Assembly (NCBI RefSeq): GCF_038024095.1
Contig: NZ_CP150668.1
Coordinates: 1,860,001-1,924,000, forward strand
Origin: Polaribacter tangerinus
GTDB lineage: Bacteria; Bacteroidota; Bacteroidia; Flavobacteriales; Flavobacteriaceae
Direction of reading: 5' to 3'
Length of the DNA: 64,000 nt
Below, one piece after another: positions 17,043 through 26,322 of the stretch (position 1 is its first letter; every line of letters begins with the position of its first letter). The translations under genes were made by a program, and so were the position numbers. The notes under the pieces were generated by a model. The model was not told the DNA's origin. It saw only the letters and a list, made by a program, of their open reading frames with translations, and ran no database searches.

Positions 17043-17516
17043 TTATAATAATCGTTTTAAAATCATGTCCCAATTTTTATATTCATTCCAAACTTCTTTT
17101 TCGTAGTTCCACCCAAAATGTAGAAGCTCACCTTTAAAATCGATAGCACCATTTGCGTGTCTATCATCAATTAAAAAATCGCCAATTAGCAAATCTTTTC
17201 TGTGGGTAGTAAAAAGTTTCTTTTTAAAAATATCCTCAAAATACTTTTCCAACCATATTCTTTTATGTGTTAAACTTTCCGGATTCTCCCACGGTGCTGT
17301 AGTAGCAATAAATAGGTTGTATTTATTAGATTGATATAGCTTTTTTATGGCATCTATTGCTCCTTGTATTGGAGGAGGATCTTTGAATACATCCTTTACT
17401 AAATCCGGATTTTTTTTAAGCTCTGGAGCAATAGTTTCATCGGCATTTATTTTTTTAACCTGATAACCAAAATCAACAATAACCCCATCCATATCTATAA
17501 AAACAGTTTTTTTCAT
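17043..17516 (-). CDS. 5'(3')-deoxyribonucleotidase (NT5C-like, HAD superfamily)
   Basis: 157 residues from the ATG at 17516; an upstream TTG at 17540 would add eight poorly conserved residues. The HAD catalytic motif is KTVFIDMDGVIVDFG with Asp nucleophile and Asp acid. Motif II is in LFIATTAPWENP and the C-terminal acidic motif in LIGDFLIDDRHANGA. The layout and length match the NT5C family, which removes phosphate from pyrimidine deoxynucleotides and controls nucleotide pools. It lies just beyond the end of the PUL. Confidence 0.82.
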   Translation of the reverse strand: MKKTVFIDMDGVIVDFGYQVKKINADETIAPELKKNPDLVKDVFKDPPPIQGAIDAIKKLYQSNKYNLFIATTAPWENPESLTHKRIWLEKYFEDIFKKKLFTTHRKDLLIGDFLIDDRHANGAIDFKGELLHFGWNYEKEVWNEYKNWDMILKRLL

Positions 17517-17581
17517 ATCATTTTCATTTAATGTTATCAAAATAGTGAAATTTTAATCAAACACTAGTCATTTATTGAAAT

Positions 17582-17614
17582 AAAAAAAGCATTGTAGTAA
17601 ATACAATGCTTTTT
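17582..17614 (-). terminator. terminator of the rhamnose catabolic operon
   Basis: AAAAAGCATTGTA (17584-17596) and TACAATGCTTTTT (17602-17614) form a perfect 13-bp stem with a five-base loop and a T-run on the minus strand. It lies 19 bp after the permease stop codon and marks the left edge of the PUL. Confidence 0.85.
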
Positions 17615-17632
17615 AAATAGTTGTTAAATATA

Positions 17633-19054
17633 TTATTGTTTCTTTTTTTTACGTTGTAAATATTTACTAAATACTAAAAATAGCACACCGCTTAAAAGCC
17701 AAGAAGGTAGCGTAACAAAAGATAAAAAAACATCAAACTGTAAGTGGATAAAATAAAAGAGACCAAAACTAATTAACCAAGCAAATAACACAGCTTTGTT
17801 AATTTGTATGCCGGCAACAGCTGCGTAATTTTTTTGAATTCCGAATTTTTCAGCAAAGAAATGTTCAAATGCAATTACAGCACCCACAGGAGCTAAAATA
17901 AAACCATATAAGGCAACAAAGCCAAGTAGTTTCATGGCAAAAGCAGGAAACAGCCCTGCAATGGTAGCTACAGTCCCTGCAATAATAGTTACTTTGGCGG
18001 TAGAAAGTTTAGGTAAAATTGCCTGAAAAGCCAATCCTGCTCGGTATATTGTAGGGTTAGCGGTTGTCCAACCAGCCAAAACAACAGCAATAATACCAAA
18101 TACACCAATAGCATTATTTGCTAATGGACCAGGAGCAACGGGTGGTGCTTCTCCGTTACTTAAAAATGCCAATGCCTCTGGCGATTTTAAATAAACGGCG
18201 TATAATAAAGCAGCAGCAATCCATGCCATATAATGTCCAACATACATTCCGGCAGCAGTTGCCCAGCCGGCTTTTGCCTCTTTTGCAAACCTAAATACCG
18301 ACAAGTCAGACATGCCAATATGCATGGCACCATTGGCAAACCAAGACCAAATTACAACGTGCCAAAAAGTAAATTTTATTTGTCCTGGAAAAGGAGTGGA
18401 GCCTTCACCCCAAATATTCCAAAAATCTGAAAAACTAGTTACATGTAACTGGTTTAAAGCTACAATACCGCAGGCAATAAAAGCCAAAACTATTATTGGC
18501 GACATCCAATTAGCTGCTTTCGTTACGGTGTCATATCCTCTTGCAGCAATTACAGAAATTACGGCGCCAATTGCAATAACAATAAGTATCCAAGTAGTTC
18601 CGTTTGGTAATGTATCGGTTAATGTTGGCATTGACATATTAAAAGGAATACCAACGGCAGTTGCAGAAACAGTAATCATTGAGCCAGCCAAAAAGCAAAA
18701 CAAAATACCGTTTGCCAAATTATAACCCGTTACGAGTTTTTTACCGCAAATTTTTTCTAATTGATAATACAATGTCAATCGATTTTTTACAGCAATTTCT
18801 GCCGTTAAAAATCGCCAACTTACTACAGCAAGTAAGTTACCAAGAAGCAACCCAATAATTAAATCAAAGGCGCTTACACCAGCTGTTAAAAACAAAGGCC
18901 CAATCATAAACTCTGTACCTGCTGCATGCTCACCAGCATACATGCCAATAAAACTTTTCCAACCTTTTAATTTCGATTTTGGTACTGGTTCTCTCTCAAA
19001 CTCTCCGCCAGCAATATCTTCTATTTGTTCAGATTCTATACTAACTTGACTCAT
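17633..19054 (-). CDS. NCS1-like (purine-cytosine permease family) transporter in the rhamnose operon
   Basis: 473 residues with about twelve membrane segments. The N-terminal block EREPVPKSKLKGWKSFIGMY, the GLLLGNLLAVVSWRFL segment and the GYDTVTKAANWMSPI loop follow the plan of CodB/NCS1 permeases. It is the last gene of the rhamnose operon, 25 bp after the lactate dehydrogenase gene. No RhaT- or MFS-type rhamnose permease is present, so this protein probably imports L-rhamnose or moves lactate. That role is inferred from position; NCS1 proteins normally carry nucleobases or related compounds. Confidence 0.75.
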   Translation of the reverse strand: MSQVSIESEQIEDIAGGEFEREPVPKSKLKGWKSFIGMYAGEHAAGTEFMIGPLFLTAGVSAFDLIIGLLLGNLLAVVSWRFLTAEIAVKNRLTLYYQLEKICGKKLVTGYNLANGILFCFLAGSMITVSATAVGIPFNMSMPTLTDTLPNGTTWILIVIAIGAVISVIAARGYDTVTKAANWMSPIIVLAFIACGIVALNQLHVTSFSDFWNIWGEGSTPFPGQIKFTFWHVVIWSWFANGAMHIGMSDLSVFRFAKEAKAGWATAAGMYVGHYMAWIAAALLYAVYLKSPEALAFLSNGEAPPVAPGPLANNAIGVFGIIAVVLAGWTTANPTIYRAGLAFQAILPKLSTAKVTIIAGTVATIAGLFPAFAMKLLGFVALYGFILAPVGAVIAFEHFFAEKFGIQKNYAAVAGIQINKAVLFAWLISFGLFYFIHLQFDVFLSFVTLPSWLLSGVLFLVFSKYLQRKKKKQ

Positions 19055-19079
19055 ATAAATTGGTTTTTTAGATTGATTT

Positions 19080-20225
19080 TTAAATTAAGTGATTCGGAAA
19101 ATCTTTTACTTTTTCACAGCAAACTTGCTCCATTACTTGTTGCAGTTCTGCTTTAATTAAAGAAATTGTATGGTCGCCACCTTTGTTGCCTAAGGCAGCA
19201 ACTCCGTACATAAAAGAACGTCCCATAAAAGTAAATTTTGCACCAGATGCCAAAGACCTTGCTACATCGACACCAGACCGTATTCCACTATCCATCATTA
19301 CTTCTATTTGATCTCCATATTTTGCAGCAATAGACGCTAGAGGTTTTATGGTAGATTCACCAGCATCTAATTGACGACCGCCATGGTTGGAAACAATAAT
19401 TCCGTCTAAACCCAATCGAATAGCTTGCTCTGCATCATAGTGTGATGCAACTCCTTTTAGAACAATTTTTCCTTTCCACATATCACGAATTGGCTTTATT
19501 TTTTCTTCGTTTAACCTCCCAGAAAAAGTTTCATCCATAAATTTACCTAACTGTTTTAAATCTAAATTTTTAGGCATATAAGGCAGTAAATTAGCAAAAT
19601 TCGGAATTCCGTGTTTTAAGGTTTCTAGGCTCCAGTGTGGCCTACCTAAAGCTTGTAAAATATTACTGACATTCATTTTTGGTGGCATTGCCAATCCGTT
19701 TCTTATATCTCTGGGTCTAAAACCAAAGCTAGGTACATCACAAAGAATTACTAAAACGGGGCAGCCTGCCGATTCAGCTCTTTTTAATAGGTCGTTTCGT
19801 AAACTGTCTTTTGTTGGATGATATAGTTGAAACCAAGCTTTTCCTTCTGTAAGCTCGGCAGCTCTTTCTATACTTGTAGTAGTAACGGTGCTTAAAATAA
19901 ACGGAATGTTATGGTTAAAAGCAGCTTTTGCAAGTATTTCTGGAGAATTTGGCCACATTAATCCTTGTAAACCAACAGGGGCAATACCAAAAGGAGCGTC
20001 ATATTCTACTCCAAATAATGTTGTTTTTGTTGATGAGCCGCCATGATTTTTCAAATAGTTTGGCTTTAACTGAACTTCTCTTAATTCGGATGTATTTCTA
20101 TGTAAATTTACATCTTCGTTACAACCACCATCTAAATATTCGAAAGCAAATTTCGGAATTTTTTTCTTTGCTCTATTTCTTAAGTCGTCGACAGACGGAT
20201 ACTTAGTATTTATGTTTAGTGCCAT
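19080..20225 (-). CDS. lldD: FMN-dependent L-lactate dehydrogenase / alpha-hydroxy-acid oxidase
   Basis: 381 residues with the TIM-barrel plan of the family. Visible landmarks: FAFEYLDGGCNED near the start, PFGIAPVGLQGLMWPN, the flavin-site block AWFQLYHPTKD, and the catalytic His-Gly-Gly-Arg motif IIVSNHGGRQLDAGEST with GIRSGVDVARSLA for FMN phosphate. It oxidises L-lactate to pyruvate. In this operon it would take the L-lactate made from L-lactaldehyde, the side product of rhamnulose-1-phosphate cleavage, into central metabolism. It begins 6 bp after the kinase gene. Confidence 0.9.
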   Translation of the reverse strand: MALNINTKYPSVDDLRNRAKKKIPKFAFEYLDGGCNEDVNLHRNTSELREVQLKPNYLKNHGGSSTKTTLFGVEYDAPFGIAPVGLQGLMWPNSPEILAKAAFNHNIPFILSTVTTTSIERAAELTEGKAWFQLYHPTKDSLRNDLLKRAESAGCPVLVILCDVPSFGFRPRDIRNGLAMPPKMNVSNILQALGRPHWSLETLKHGIPNFANLLPYMPKNLDLKQLGKFMDETFSGRLNEEKIKPIRDMWKGKIVLKGVASHYDAEQAIRLGLDGIIVSNHGGRQLDAGESTIKPLASIAAKYGDQIEVMMDSGIRSGVDVARSLASGAKFTFMGRSFMYGVAALGNKGGDHTISLIKAELQQVMEQVCCEKVKDFPNHLI

Positions 20226-20231
20226 TGTTTG

Positions 20232-21605
20232 TTATTTTATAATAAAAGGAACATGCTTTTTTAAAGAATAGTTCTTTTTTAAAAATTTAGAATTTAATTT
20301 CGAATCTGAAATTGCTATTGCCGCACCTAATGCAGAACCTAAAGAGGCTTTTGTAGTTCGTAACTTCATGCCTCTTAAATAATGAGATAGTAATTTTATA
20401 TACACATCGTTATCAGAAAAACCACCATCTACATAAAGCCTATCAATATCTTGAGTTTTAGAAATTCGTTGAATACTTTGTACTTGTAACTGCACCAATT
20501 CTATCATTAAATGATGATATGCATGTTCAAAAGAATGGTAAGAGTAGTTTGTTTTCGAAGGCATATTTTTATCAGAAAAAGAAACCCATTTAAAAGCATA
20601 TTCAAAATCTTTTATAATTTCTGAATATGCTTCATAATTAAATGTTACGCTTTTATGATAGTCTTTAGAAACTCCAAATTTTGCGGCCATTTTTTGTACT
20701 TGAATTTTATATTCATTGCCTAAAAATAAGCGAGAAGACTTTACAGGTTTCCCATTTATACGCATGTAATTGATACAACCCTCTGTTGTTTCTTTAGTCG
20801 ATAATGGAACCGCAGAAAAAGGATTTAGGGCAATAGACCAAGTACCTGTAGACACCAAAACGAAAGGCTTTTTAATACTTCTAACATACGGAAGTAGGGC
20901 AGAGGAACTATCATGAATGCCAACTCCAATTTTAATTCTTGTGCCATTATAGTTCATATTTACACTTGTTTCGGTAGAGACTATTGGTGGTAATATTTTA
21001 TGAATTTCTTCTTTATAAACCCAATCGTGATAATCTTTAATTTCGTAATTCCACAAAGAAGTATGACAGCCAATACTTGTATATTCACTAAACGGAATTC
21101 CGGTAAAAATATAGCTTAAATACTGAGGCAAATGCAATGAGTATTTTATTTTTTTAAAAATTTCTGGCTTTGTATGTTTCAACCAATATAGTTGCATTCC
21201 AGAATTTAAAAGTCCCGATTTTGGGGAGCCTGTAATTCTAGTAAATTCTAATTCTGGACCGTATTTTTTATAAAAATCATCAATTAAATTACTATCAATT
21301 TCTTTAGTATAGTTGTATAAAGGAGTTAATACCTCTCCGTTTTCATCTAAATGTACAAAGCTTGCACCGTATGTAGAAAAATTAATAGCTTTAATAGTGT
21401 ATTCTTCACTTTTTAAAATGCTATCAAAAATATCTTTTAACCAAGTTTGTAAAGCAGCAAGATTTTCTGTTGGATAACCATCTTCGTCTTTAATTTCTTC
21501 AAAGGAAGAGTACTCTCTATATACTTCTTTAAAGTTTTTATCAAAAAGAAAGAATTTCTTGTTTGTTTTTCCAATATCGAAAACGGCAGTAACTTTTTGT
21601 TTCAT
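20232..21605 (-). CDS. rhaB: L-rhamnulokinase (FGGY family carbohydrate kinase)
   Basis: 457 residues of the FGGY family. The N-terminal ATP/phosphate motif is VTAVFDIGKTNKKFFLFD, the sugar-domain block is IGVGIHDSSSALLPYV, then VSTGTWSIALNPF, and the C-terminal signature is RLYVDGGFSDND with SLGSALGAAIAI. It phosphorylates L-rhamnulose to L-rhamnulose 1-phosphate. FGGY kinases have broad substrate ranges and the rhamnulose assignment rests on its place between the isomerase and the lactate dehydrogenase, 11 bp after the isomerase. Confidence 0.85.
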   Translation of the reverse strand: MKQKVTAVFDIGKTNKKFFLFDKNFKEVYREYSSFEEIKDEDGYPTENLAALQTWLKDIFDSILKSEEYTIKAINFSTYGASFVHLDENGEVLTPLYNYTKEIDSNLIDDFYKKYGPELEFTRITGSPKSGLLNSGMQLYWLKHTKPEIFKKIKYSLHLPQYLSYIFTGIPFSEYTSIGCHTSLWNYEIKDYHDWVYKEEIHKILPPIVSTETSVNMNYNGTRIKIGVGIHDSSSALLPYVRSIKKPFVLVSTGTWSIALNPFSAVPLSTKETTEGCINYMRINGKPVKSSRLFLGNEYKIQVQKMAAKFGVSKDYHKSVTFNYEAYSEIIKDFEYAFKWVSFSDKNMPSKTNYSYHSFEHAYHHLMIELVQLQVQSIQRISKTQDIDRLYVDGGFSDNDVYIKLLSHYLRGMKLRTTKASLGSALGAAIAISDSKLNSKFLKKNYSLKKHVPFIIK

Positions 21606-21616
21606 GGTATTTTATT

Positions 21617-22897
21617 TTACAAGCCTGTTGCGATGGTGTTTTTACCTCTTTCTTTAATTAAACCTTCTCTAACTTTTAAACTTCGGTAGCTTAAAATTGG
21701 ATTTATTGCTCCTCCTGTTTTTAATCTAGCTGATGACAATAATGGTCTTACGTCTGTTCTAAAAGCACCTTGTAAAATTTCTTGACATTTAACAACATCA
21801 TTTTCTAATTGTGCGTTTTTTAGTGCTTTTTGGTCTACCAATAAAGCTTTTGCATATGCCTCTTGTATGGCTTCTAAAGATTGAATTAAATCTTCTAAAG
21901 GATCTTTTACATTATGGCTTGCGTCTATCATCCATGCCAAATCTGGATTTTGAGGATTGTTTTCCATACCGTAAACCAACTCATTAAAAATTAAGAAAAG
22001 TGCGTAAGGTTTTATACTTCCAACAGTTACATCATCATCACCATATTTGCTATCATTAAAATGAAAACCACCTAGTTTTCCTTTTAACATTAAAATAGAA
22101 ACAATTTGTTCTATATTCGAATTTGGTAAATGATGACCTAAATCTACCAAAGAAAAAGCTTTTTCTCCGCACTCATTAGCCAACATAAAAGAAGTTCCCC
22201 AATCTTGTATTACAGTACTGTAAAAATTTGGTTCGTAAGGTTTGTACTCAATTAAAAGCTTCCAATCATCTGGTAATCCATGGTAAATATCTTGTAAGCT
22301 ATTCTGTGTGTGTTGTAATGCGGTTTGAAAGTTATTTTGTCCAGGAAAACAAGAACCATCTGCCAGCCAAACGGTTAAACTTTTAGAACCAAGTTTATTT
22401 CCAATATTTATAACTTCTAAATTATGGGCAATTGCTTGTTCTCTTACAGCTTTGCTAGTATTGCTTAAAGAGCCATATTTGTAACTTTCTTTTGCGTTTT
22501 TTTGATCTTGAAAAGTATTTGAATTAACGGCATCGAATTTAATATTTAAAGTATCTGCTTGTTCTTTTATTGCTGCATAATCAGAAGGAATATCCCATGG
22601 AATATGTAAAGAAACAGCACCAGCAGTTTGTGTTAATTGGTGTAAAATACCAATATCATCTATTTTTTGTGCTAAGGTAGAGGGTTCTCCGTAAAAAGAA
22701 AATCTTCCAAATCTTGTTCCTCCGGCACCCAATGCCCAACTAGGAACTGCTACTTGAAAATTAGAGAGTTTAGATACTATTGTAGCAACATCTTTACCTT
22801 GTTTTGTTAATATATCTGCTAAGAAATTATAACTATTATTGTGAGTAGCTAATTCACTTTTATTAGCGTCTTCTATTTGTTGTTGAGTTAGTCTCAT
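21617..22897 (-). CDS. rhaI: L-rhamnose isomerase (RhaI type)
   Basis: 426 residues of the xylose-isomerase-like TIM-barrel fold. Conserved blocks include SWALGAGGTRFGRFSF, VSLHIPWDIPSDY, the metal-site strands KLLIEYKPYEPNFY and FSLVDLGHHLPNSNIEQI, then GGFHFNDSKYGDDD and WMIDASHNVKDP. The sequence corresponds to the Pseudomonas-type RhaI rather than the E. coli RhaA. It converts L-rhamnose to L-rhamnulose. An intrinsic terminator lies between it and the aldolase gene upstream, which may lower its expression. Confidence 0.88.
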   Translation of the reverse strand: MRLTQQQIEDANKSELATHNNSYNFLADILTKQGKDVATIVSKLSNFQVAVPSWALGAGGTRFGRFSFYGEPSTLAQKIDDIGILHQLTQTAGAVSLHIPWDIPSDYAAIKEQADTLNIKFDAVNSNTFQDQKNAKESYKYGSLSNTSKAVREQAIAHNLEVINIGNKLGSKSLTVWLADGSCFPGQNNFQTALQHTQNSLQDIYHGLPDDWKLLIEYKPYEPNFYSTVIQDWGTSFMLANECGEKAFSLVDLGHHLPNSNIEQIVSILMLKGKLGGFHFNDSKYGDDDVTVGSIKPYALFLIFNELVYGMENNPQNPDLAWMIDASHNVKDPLEDLIQSLEAIQEAYAKALLVDQKALKNAQLENDVVKCQEILQGAFRTDVRPLLSSARLKTGGAINPILSYRSLKVREGLIKERGKNTIATGL

Positions 22898-22913
22898 AAA
22901 AATTGGTTTTTAA

Positions 22914-22952
22914 CTAAAAAACTTCCATAAAATTTCTAGTCTCTATGGAAGT
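22914..22952 (-). terminator. internal terminator between the aldolase and rhaI
   Basis: On the minus strand ACTTCCATA pairs with TATGGAAGT (arms 22944-22952 and 22921-22929, 14-base loop) and is followed by TTTTTAG. Only about 24 bp separate this T-run from the rhaI start, leaving no room for a separate promoter of the PUL type. Read-through must supply rhaI, rhaB, lldD and the permease. Confidence 0.65.
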
Positions 22953-22980
22953 TCTAAAATACTATAATTTATATACCTTA

Positions 22981-25086
22981 TTATCTTACAAAAGCATTTG
23001 CCATTCCTCCATCTACATTTATAATGTTTCCGGTAGATTTGTCTAGAATTCCTACTAAAGAGAATACACCATTTGCAATATCTTCGGGTCTAATAATTTC
23101 GTTTAACAGGTTTCTTTTTGCATAAAAGGCAGGAAGTTCTTCAACAGTAATTCCGTTTGCTTTTGCTCTACCCTCTGCCCAAGTACCTTCCCAAATTTTA
23201 CTTCCAACGATTACTCCATCAGGATTTACGGTATTTACTCTAATTTTGTCTTTACCTAGTTCTGCAGCCAACAAACGAACCATGTGTTGTTGTGCAGCTT
23301 TTGCAGTTCCGTAAGCAACATTATTTGGTCCTGCAACCAATCCGTTTTTACTAGCTATAGAAATATAATCTCCCCCAAGGGCTTGTTTTCTCATGATATT
23401 TACAGCTTGTTGAGCAAGCTCAAACTGACCTTTAACCAGAATATTTTGTAGAATATTCCAATCTTTGTTTGTTGTTTCTTCTAATGATTTAGAAATTGCC
23501 AATCCGGCACTGTGTACAATAATATCTACGCCACCAAATTCTAAACAAGCCTTTTTATAGGCGTTTGCAATAGACTCTGTATCTGTAACATCGCAAACAG
23601 CATAGGTAGCAACATCTCTTTTGTAAGTAGCATTTGCCTCTATTAAACTATTCTCGTTAATATCTGTAAGCACAATATTTGCGCCTTCTGCAGCTAATTT
23701 ATCTGCAATAGCTTTTCCAATTCCACCACCAGCACCAGTGACAAGAGCAACCTTTCTAGATAATGGTTTTTCTTTTGGCATGCGTTGAAGTTTTGCTTCT
23801 TCTAGAAGCCAATATTCAATATCAAAGGCTTCTTGTCTTGGCAACGAAGTATAAGCAGAAATAGCTTCTGCACCTCGCATTACATTTATTGCATTAATGT
23901 AAAATTCGTTGGCAACTCGGGTAGTTTGTTTGTTTTTAGCAAAACTAAACATTCCTACACCTGGGTAAATAATTATTACCGGATTTGCATCTCTTATTGC
24001 CGGACTATTATCTTTCTTACACGTGTTGTAATAATCTTCATATTCTTTTCGGTAAGCTTCAAATGCTGGTGTTAGTTTTTTGCGAATTGCATCAGCATCA
24101 GAAAGATCTTCATTCTTATCTAATGTTAAAACTAAAGGTTGAATTTTTGTTCTTAAAAAGTGGTCTGGACAAGAAGTTCCCATAGGTGCCAAACGCTCTA
24201 GATCGTTACTATTTATGAATTCTAAAACTACATCTGTATCTGAGAAATGACCAATCATTCTGTTTTCAGATGAACACAATCCTCTTAATAGCGGCATTAA
24301 TTGTGCCGCTTTTTCTTTCCTTTCTTCTGCCGGTAAACTTATTACTTTTTGTCCACCAAAAACACTGCCTTTTTCTTTAATTTTTTTATCAATATATTCA
24401 GAGGCCATCTCTATTACCTCTAAACTATTTATATACGATTCATAAGAGGTGTTTCCCCATGTAAATAAGCCATGAGAACCCAATACAATTCCTCTAATTC
24501 TAGGATTGTCTGCTAAACATTTTTCTAATTGAAGACCAAGGTCAAAACCAGGTTTTTGCCAAGGCACCCATCCCATAGTATCTCCCCAGATTTCTTTAGT
24601 TACTTTTTCACTGTCTTTTGCGGCAGCTACAGCAATTAAAGCATCCGGATGTAAATGATCGATATGTGCAAAAGGTAATAAACCGTGTAAAGGAGTATCT
24701 ATAGATGGTGCTTTACTGTTTAAATCATAAATACAATGATTAAAAAGCCCTACCATTCTATCTTCGTCATGCAAACCTTGGTAAACGTTTTTTAAATCTC
24801 GCAATCGACTTGTATACAAACCTGCAATTCCTGCTCTATCTAAAGTACCAATATCTCCACCAGAACCTTTTACCCACATCACCTCTACGTCTTGGTTTGT
24901 AAGCGGATCTTTTTCTATCGTTTTACAACTTGTGTTTCCACCTCCATAATTGGTTATTCTTAAATCTGCACCTAAAATATTAGAACGATATAAAAATAAC
25001 GCCACCTGATCGTTACCTAATGAGGCTGCCTTTTCATCATCCCACAAGTAGTCTACGTACTTAAATGTTTTTGTATTGGTTTTCAT
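22981..25086 (-). CDS. rhaD: bifunctional rhamnulose-1-phosphate aldolase / lactaldehyde-type dehydrogenase
   Basis: 701 residues with two domains. Residues about 20-400 form a class II aldolase/adducin domain with the zinc-type His cluster in FAHIDHLHPDALIAVAAAKD and GSHGLFTWGN. Residues about 435-700 form a short-chain dehydrogenase with TGAGGGIGKAIADKLAAEG and the Tyr-x-x-x-Lys of VAYGTAKAAQQHM. This fusion is a known type in which the first half splits L-rhamnulose 1-phosphate into DHAP and L-lactaldehyde and the second half oxidises the lactaldehyde. It is the first gene of the rhamnose operon, under a copy of the PUL operator. Confidence 0.9.
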   Translation of the reverse strand: MKTNTKTFKYVDYLWDDEKAASLGNDQVALFLYRSNILGADLRITNYGGGNTSCKTIEKDPLTNQDVEVMWVKGSGGDIGTLDRAGIAGLYTSRLRDLKNVYQGLHDEDRMVGLFNHCIYDLNSKAPSIDTPLHGLLPFAHIDHLHPDALIAVAAAKDSEKVTKEIWGDTMGWVPWQKPGFDLGLQLEKCLADNPRIRGIVLGSHGLFTWGNTSYESYINSLEVIEMASEYIDKKIKEKGSVFGGQKVISLPAEERKEKAAQLMPLLRGLCSSENRMIGHFSDTDVVLEFINSNDLERLAPMGTSCPDHFLRTKIQPLVLTLDKNEDLSDADAIRKKLTPAFEAYRKEYEDYYNTCKKDNSPAIRDANPVIIIYPGVGMFSFAKNKQTTRVANEFYINAINVMRGAEAISAYTSLPRQEAFDIEYWLLEEAKLQRMPKEKPLSRKVALVTGAGGGIGKAIADKLAAEGANIVLTDINENSLIEANATYKRDVATYAVCDVTDTESIANAYKKACLEFGGVDIIVHSAGLAISKSLEETTNKDWNILQNILVKGQFELAQQAVNIMRKQALGGDYISIASKNGLVAGPNNVAYGTAKAAQQHMVRLLAAELGKDKIRVNTVNPDGVIVGSKIWEGTWAEGRAKANGITVEELPAFYAKRNLLNEIIRPEDIANGVFSLVGILDKSTGNIINVDGGMANAFVR

Positions 25087-25111
25087 AAAAATTGTTAAAA
25101 AATTATTATTC

Positions 25112-25156
25112 CAAAATTACAGTCATGATAATCTAATTGTATCCTGTACTATGTGG
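25112..25156 (-). promoter_or_regulatory. PUL operator and promoter 1 (rhamnose catabolic operon)
   Basis: In gene direction the 16-mer CCACATAGTACAGGAT (25156-25141) ends 22 bp before TAATTTTG (25119-25112), a perfect -7 element. It matches the nine other copies in the window. It lies between the aldolase gene and the divergent GntR gene. Confidence 0.75.
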
Positions 25157-25225
25157 TTATTAATTACTTTTTTTAATAAAGATTAATTTTAAAAATTATA
25201 TTCTTATTTTTAAACAAAAAGCAAC

Positions 25226-25269
25226 AAATTAATCATTATAATATATATTTTTGTCAAAAATTAATCATT
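25226..25269 (+). promoter_or_regulatory. gntR promoter with flanking direct repeats
   Basis: TATTTTTG (25246-25253) is a perfect -7 element 28 bp before the GntR start. The 12-mer AAATTAATCATT occurs at 25226-25237 and again at 25258-25269, exactly 32 bp (about three helical turns) apart, on either side of the -7 element. The repeats may be an autoregulatory site; the AT-rich setting weakens the case. Confidence 0.4.
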
Positions 25270-25281
25270 TAATTAAAGTTT

Positions 25282-26322
25282 ATGTTCAATTTTATTACTA
25301 TTGATGAAAATTCTAGAATTCCAAAATATCAGCAAATTGTAAACGAAATTATAGCAAATATATCAAATGGTAATTTGGTAATAGACCAAAGAATTCCCTC
25401 GATAAATAAATTTAGTGAAGAGTTTTATTTATCGAGAGATACCGTCGAAAAAGCATATAATATTTTAAAAAAAAGAAATATTATTTCATCAATAAAAGGA
25501 AAAGGGTATTACATTACCAGAACAAAATTGATTTCTAAGGTTAATATTTTGTTTTTGATTAATAAGTTAAGCTCTTATAAGTTAAGAGTTTATAATTCAT
25601 TTATTGATAGTATAGGTCCTAATACGCATACAGATCTTCACATATATCATTGTGATGAATCGTTGTTTTTAAATTTGATAGCAAAGAATAAGTCTGCCTA
25701 TGACTATTTTATTATTATGCCTCATTTTAAAACAGAGTCTTTAAACCACACTAGTTATACAGATAAAGTTATTCAAGCTCTGAAAGATATTTCAAAAGAG
25801 AAACTTGTAATTTTAGATAATTTAAAAGAGGGAATGCAAGGTGGATCTGTAGAAATTTTTCAAGATTTTGAAAATGATATTTATGATGCGTTGAGTGAAG
25901 CTCATGTTAAGTTAAAAAAGTATAAAAATTTAATTTTATTTTATCCGACTAAAACAGTATATCCTTATCCTAAGAGAATTCTGAATGGTTTTAGAAAATT
26001 TTGTTTTGAGCACAATATTGATTTTCAATATTTGGAAGAGGTCTATGAGGATATTATTATTAAAAAAGGAGATTTATTTGTAACAATAGAAGAGTCTGAC
26101 TTAGTTAATCTGGTGAAACAAATAAGAGAAGATGAATTTATTTTAGGAGAAGAGGTTGGTATTATTTCCTACAATGATACTCCTTTAAAAGAGCTTTTAG
26201 GTATTACAGTGGTGTCTACAGATTTTAAAATTATGGGACATACAGCAGCAAAAATGATATTAGAAAAGGAGAAAGGACAGTTTAAAGTTCCATTCAATTT
26301 TATTGATAGAAATTCTCTTTAA
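25282..26322 (+). CDS. GntR-family transcriptional regulator with a sugar-binding-like effector domain
   Basis: 346 residues. Residues 1-75 are a GntR winged helix: RIPKYQQIVNEIIANISNG, then IPSINKFSEEFYLSRDTVEK and IISSIKGKGYYITR. Residues about 80-346 resemble a periplasmic-binding/LacI-type effector domain (YDYFIIMPHF, NLILFYPTKTVYPYPKRIL, GIISYNDTPLKELLGITVVS). It is divergent from the rhamnose operon and its stop codon overlaps that of the convergent sulfatase by 4 bp. It is the only regulator in the PUL and is the natural candidate sensor of rhamnose or a derivative. Confidence 0.88.
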   Translation: MFNFITIDENSRIPKYQQIVNEIIANISNGNLVIDQRIPSINKFSEEFYLSRDTVEKAYNILKKRNIISSIKGKGYYITRTKLISKVNILFLINKLSSYKLRVYNSFIDSIGPNTHTDLHIYHCDESLFLNLIAKNKSAYDYFIIMPHFKTESLNHTSYTDKVIQALKDISKEKLVILDNLKEGMQGGSVEIFQDFENDIYDALSEAHVKLKKYKNLILFYPTKTVYPYPKRILNGFRKFCFEHNIDFQYLEEVYEDIIIKKGDLFVTIEESDLVNLVKQIREDEFILGEEVGIISYNDTPLKELLGITVVSTDFKIMGHTAAKMILEKEKGQFKVPFNFIDRNSL

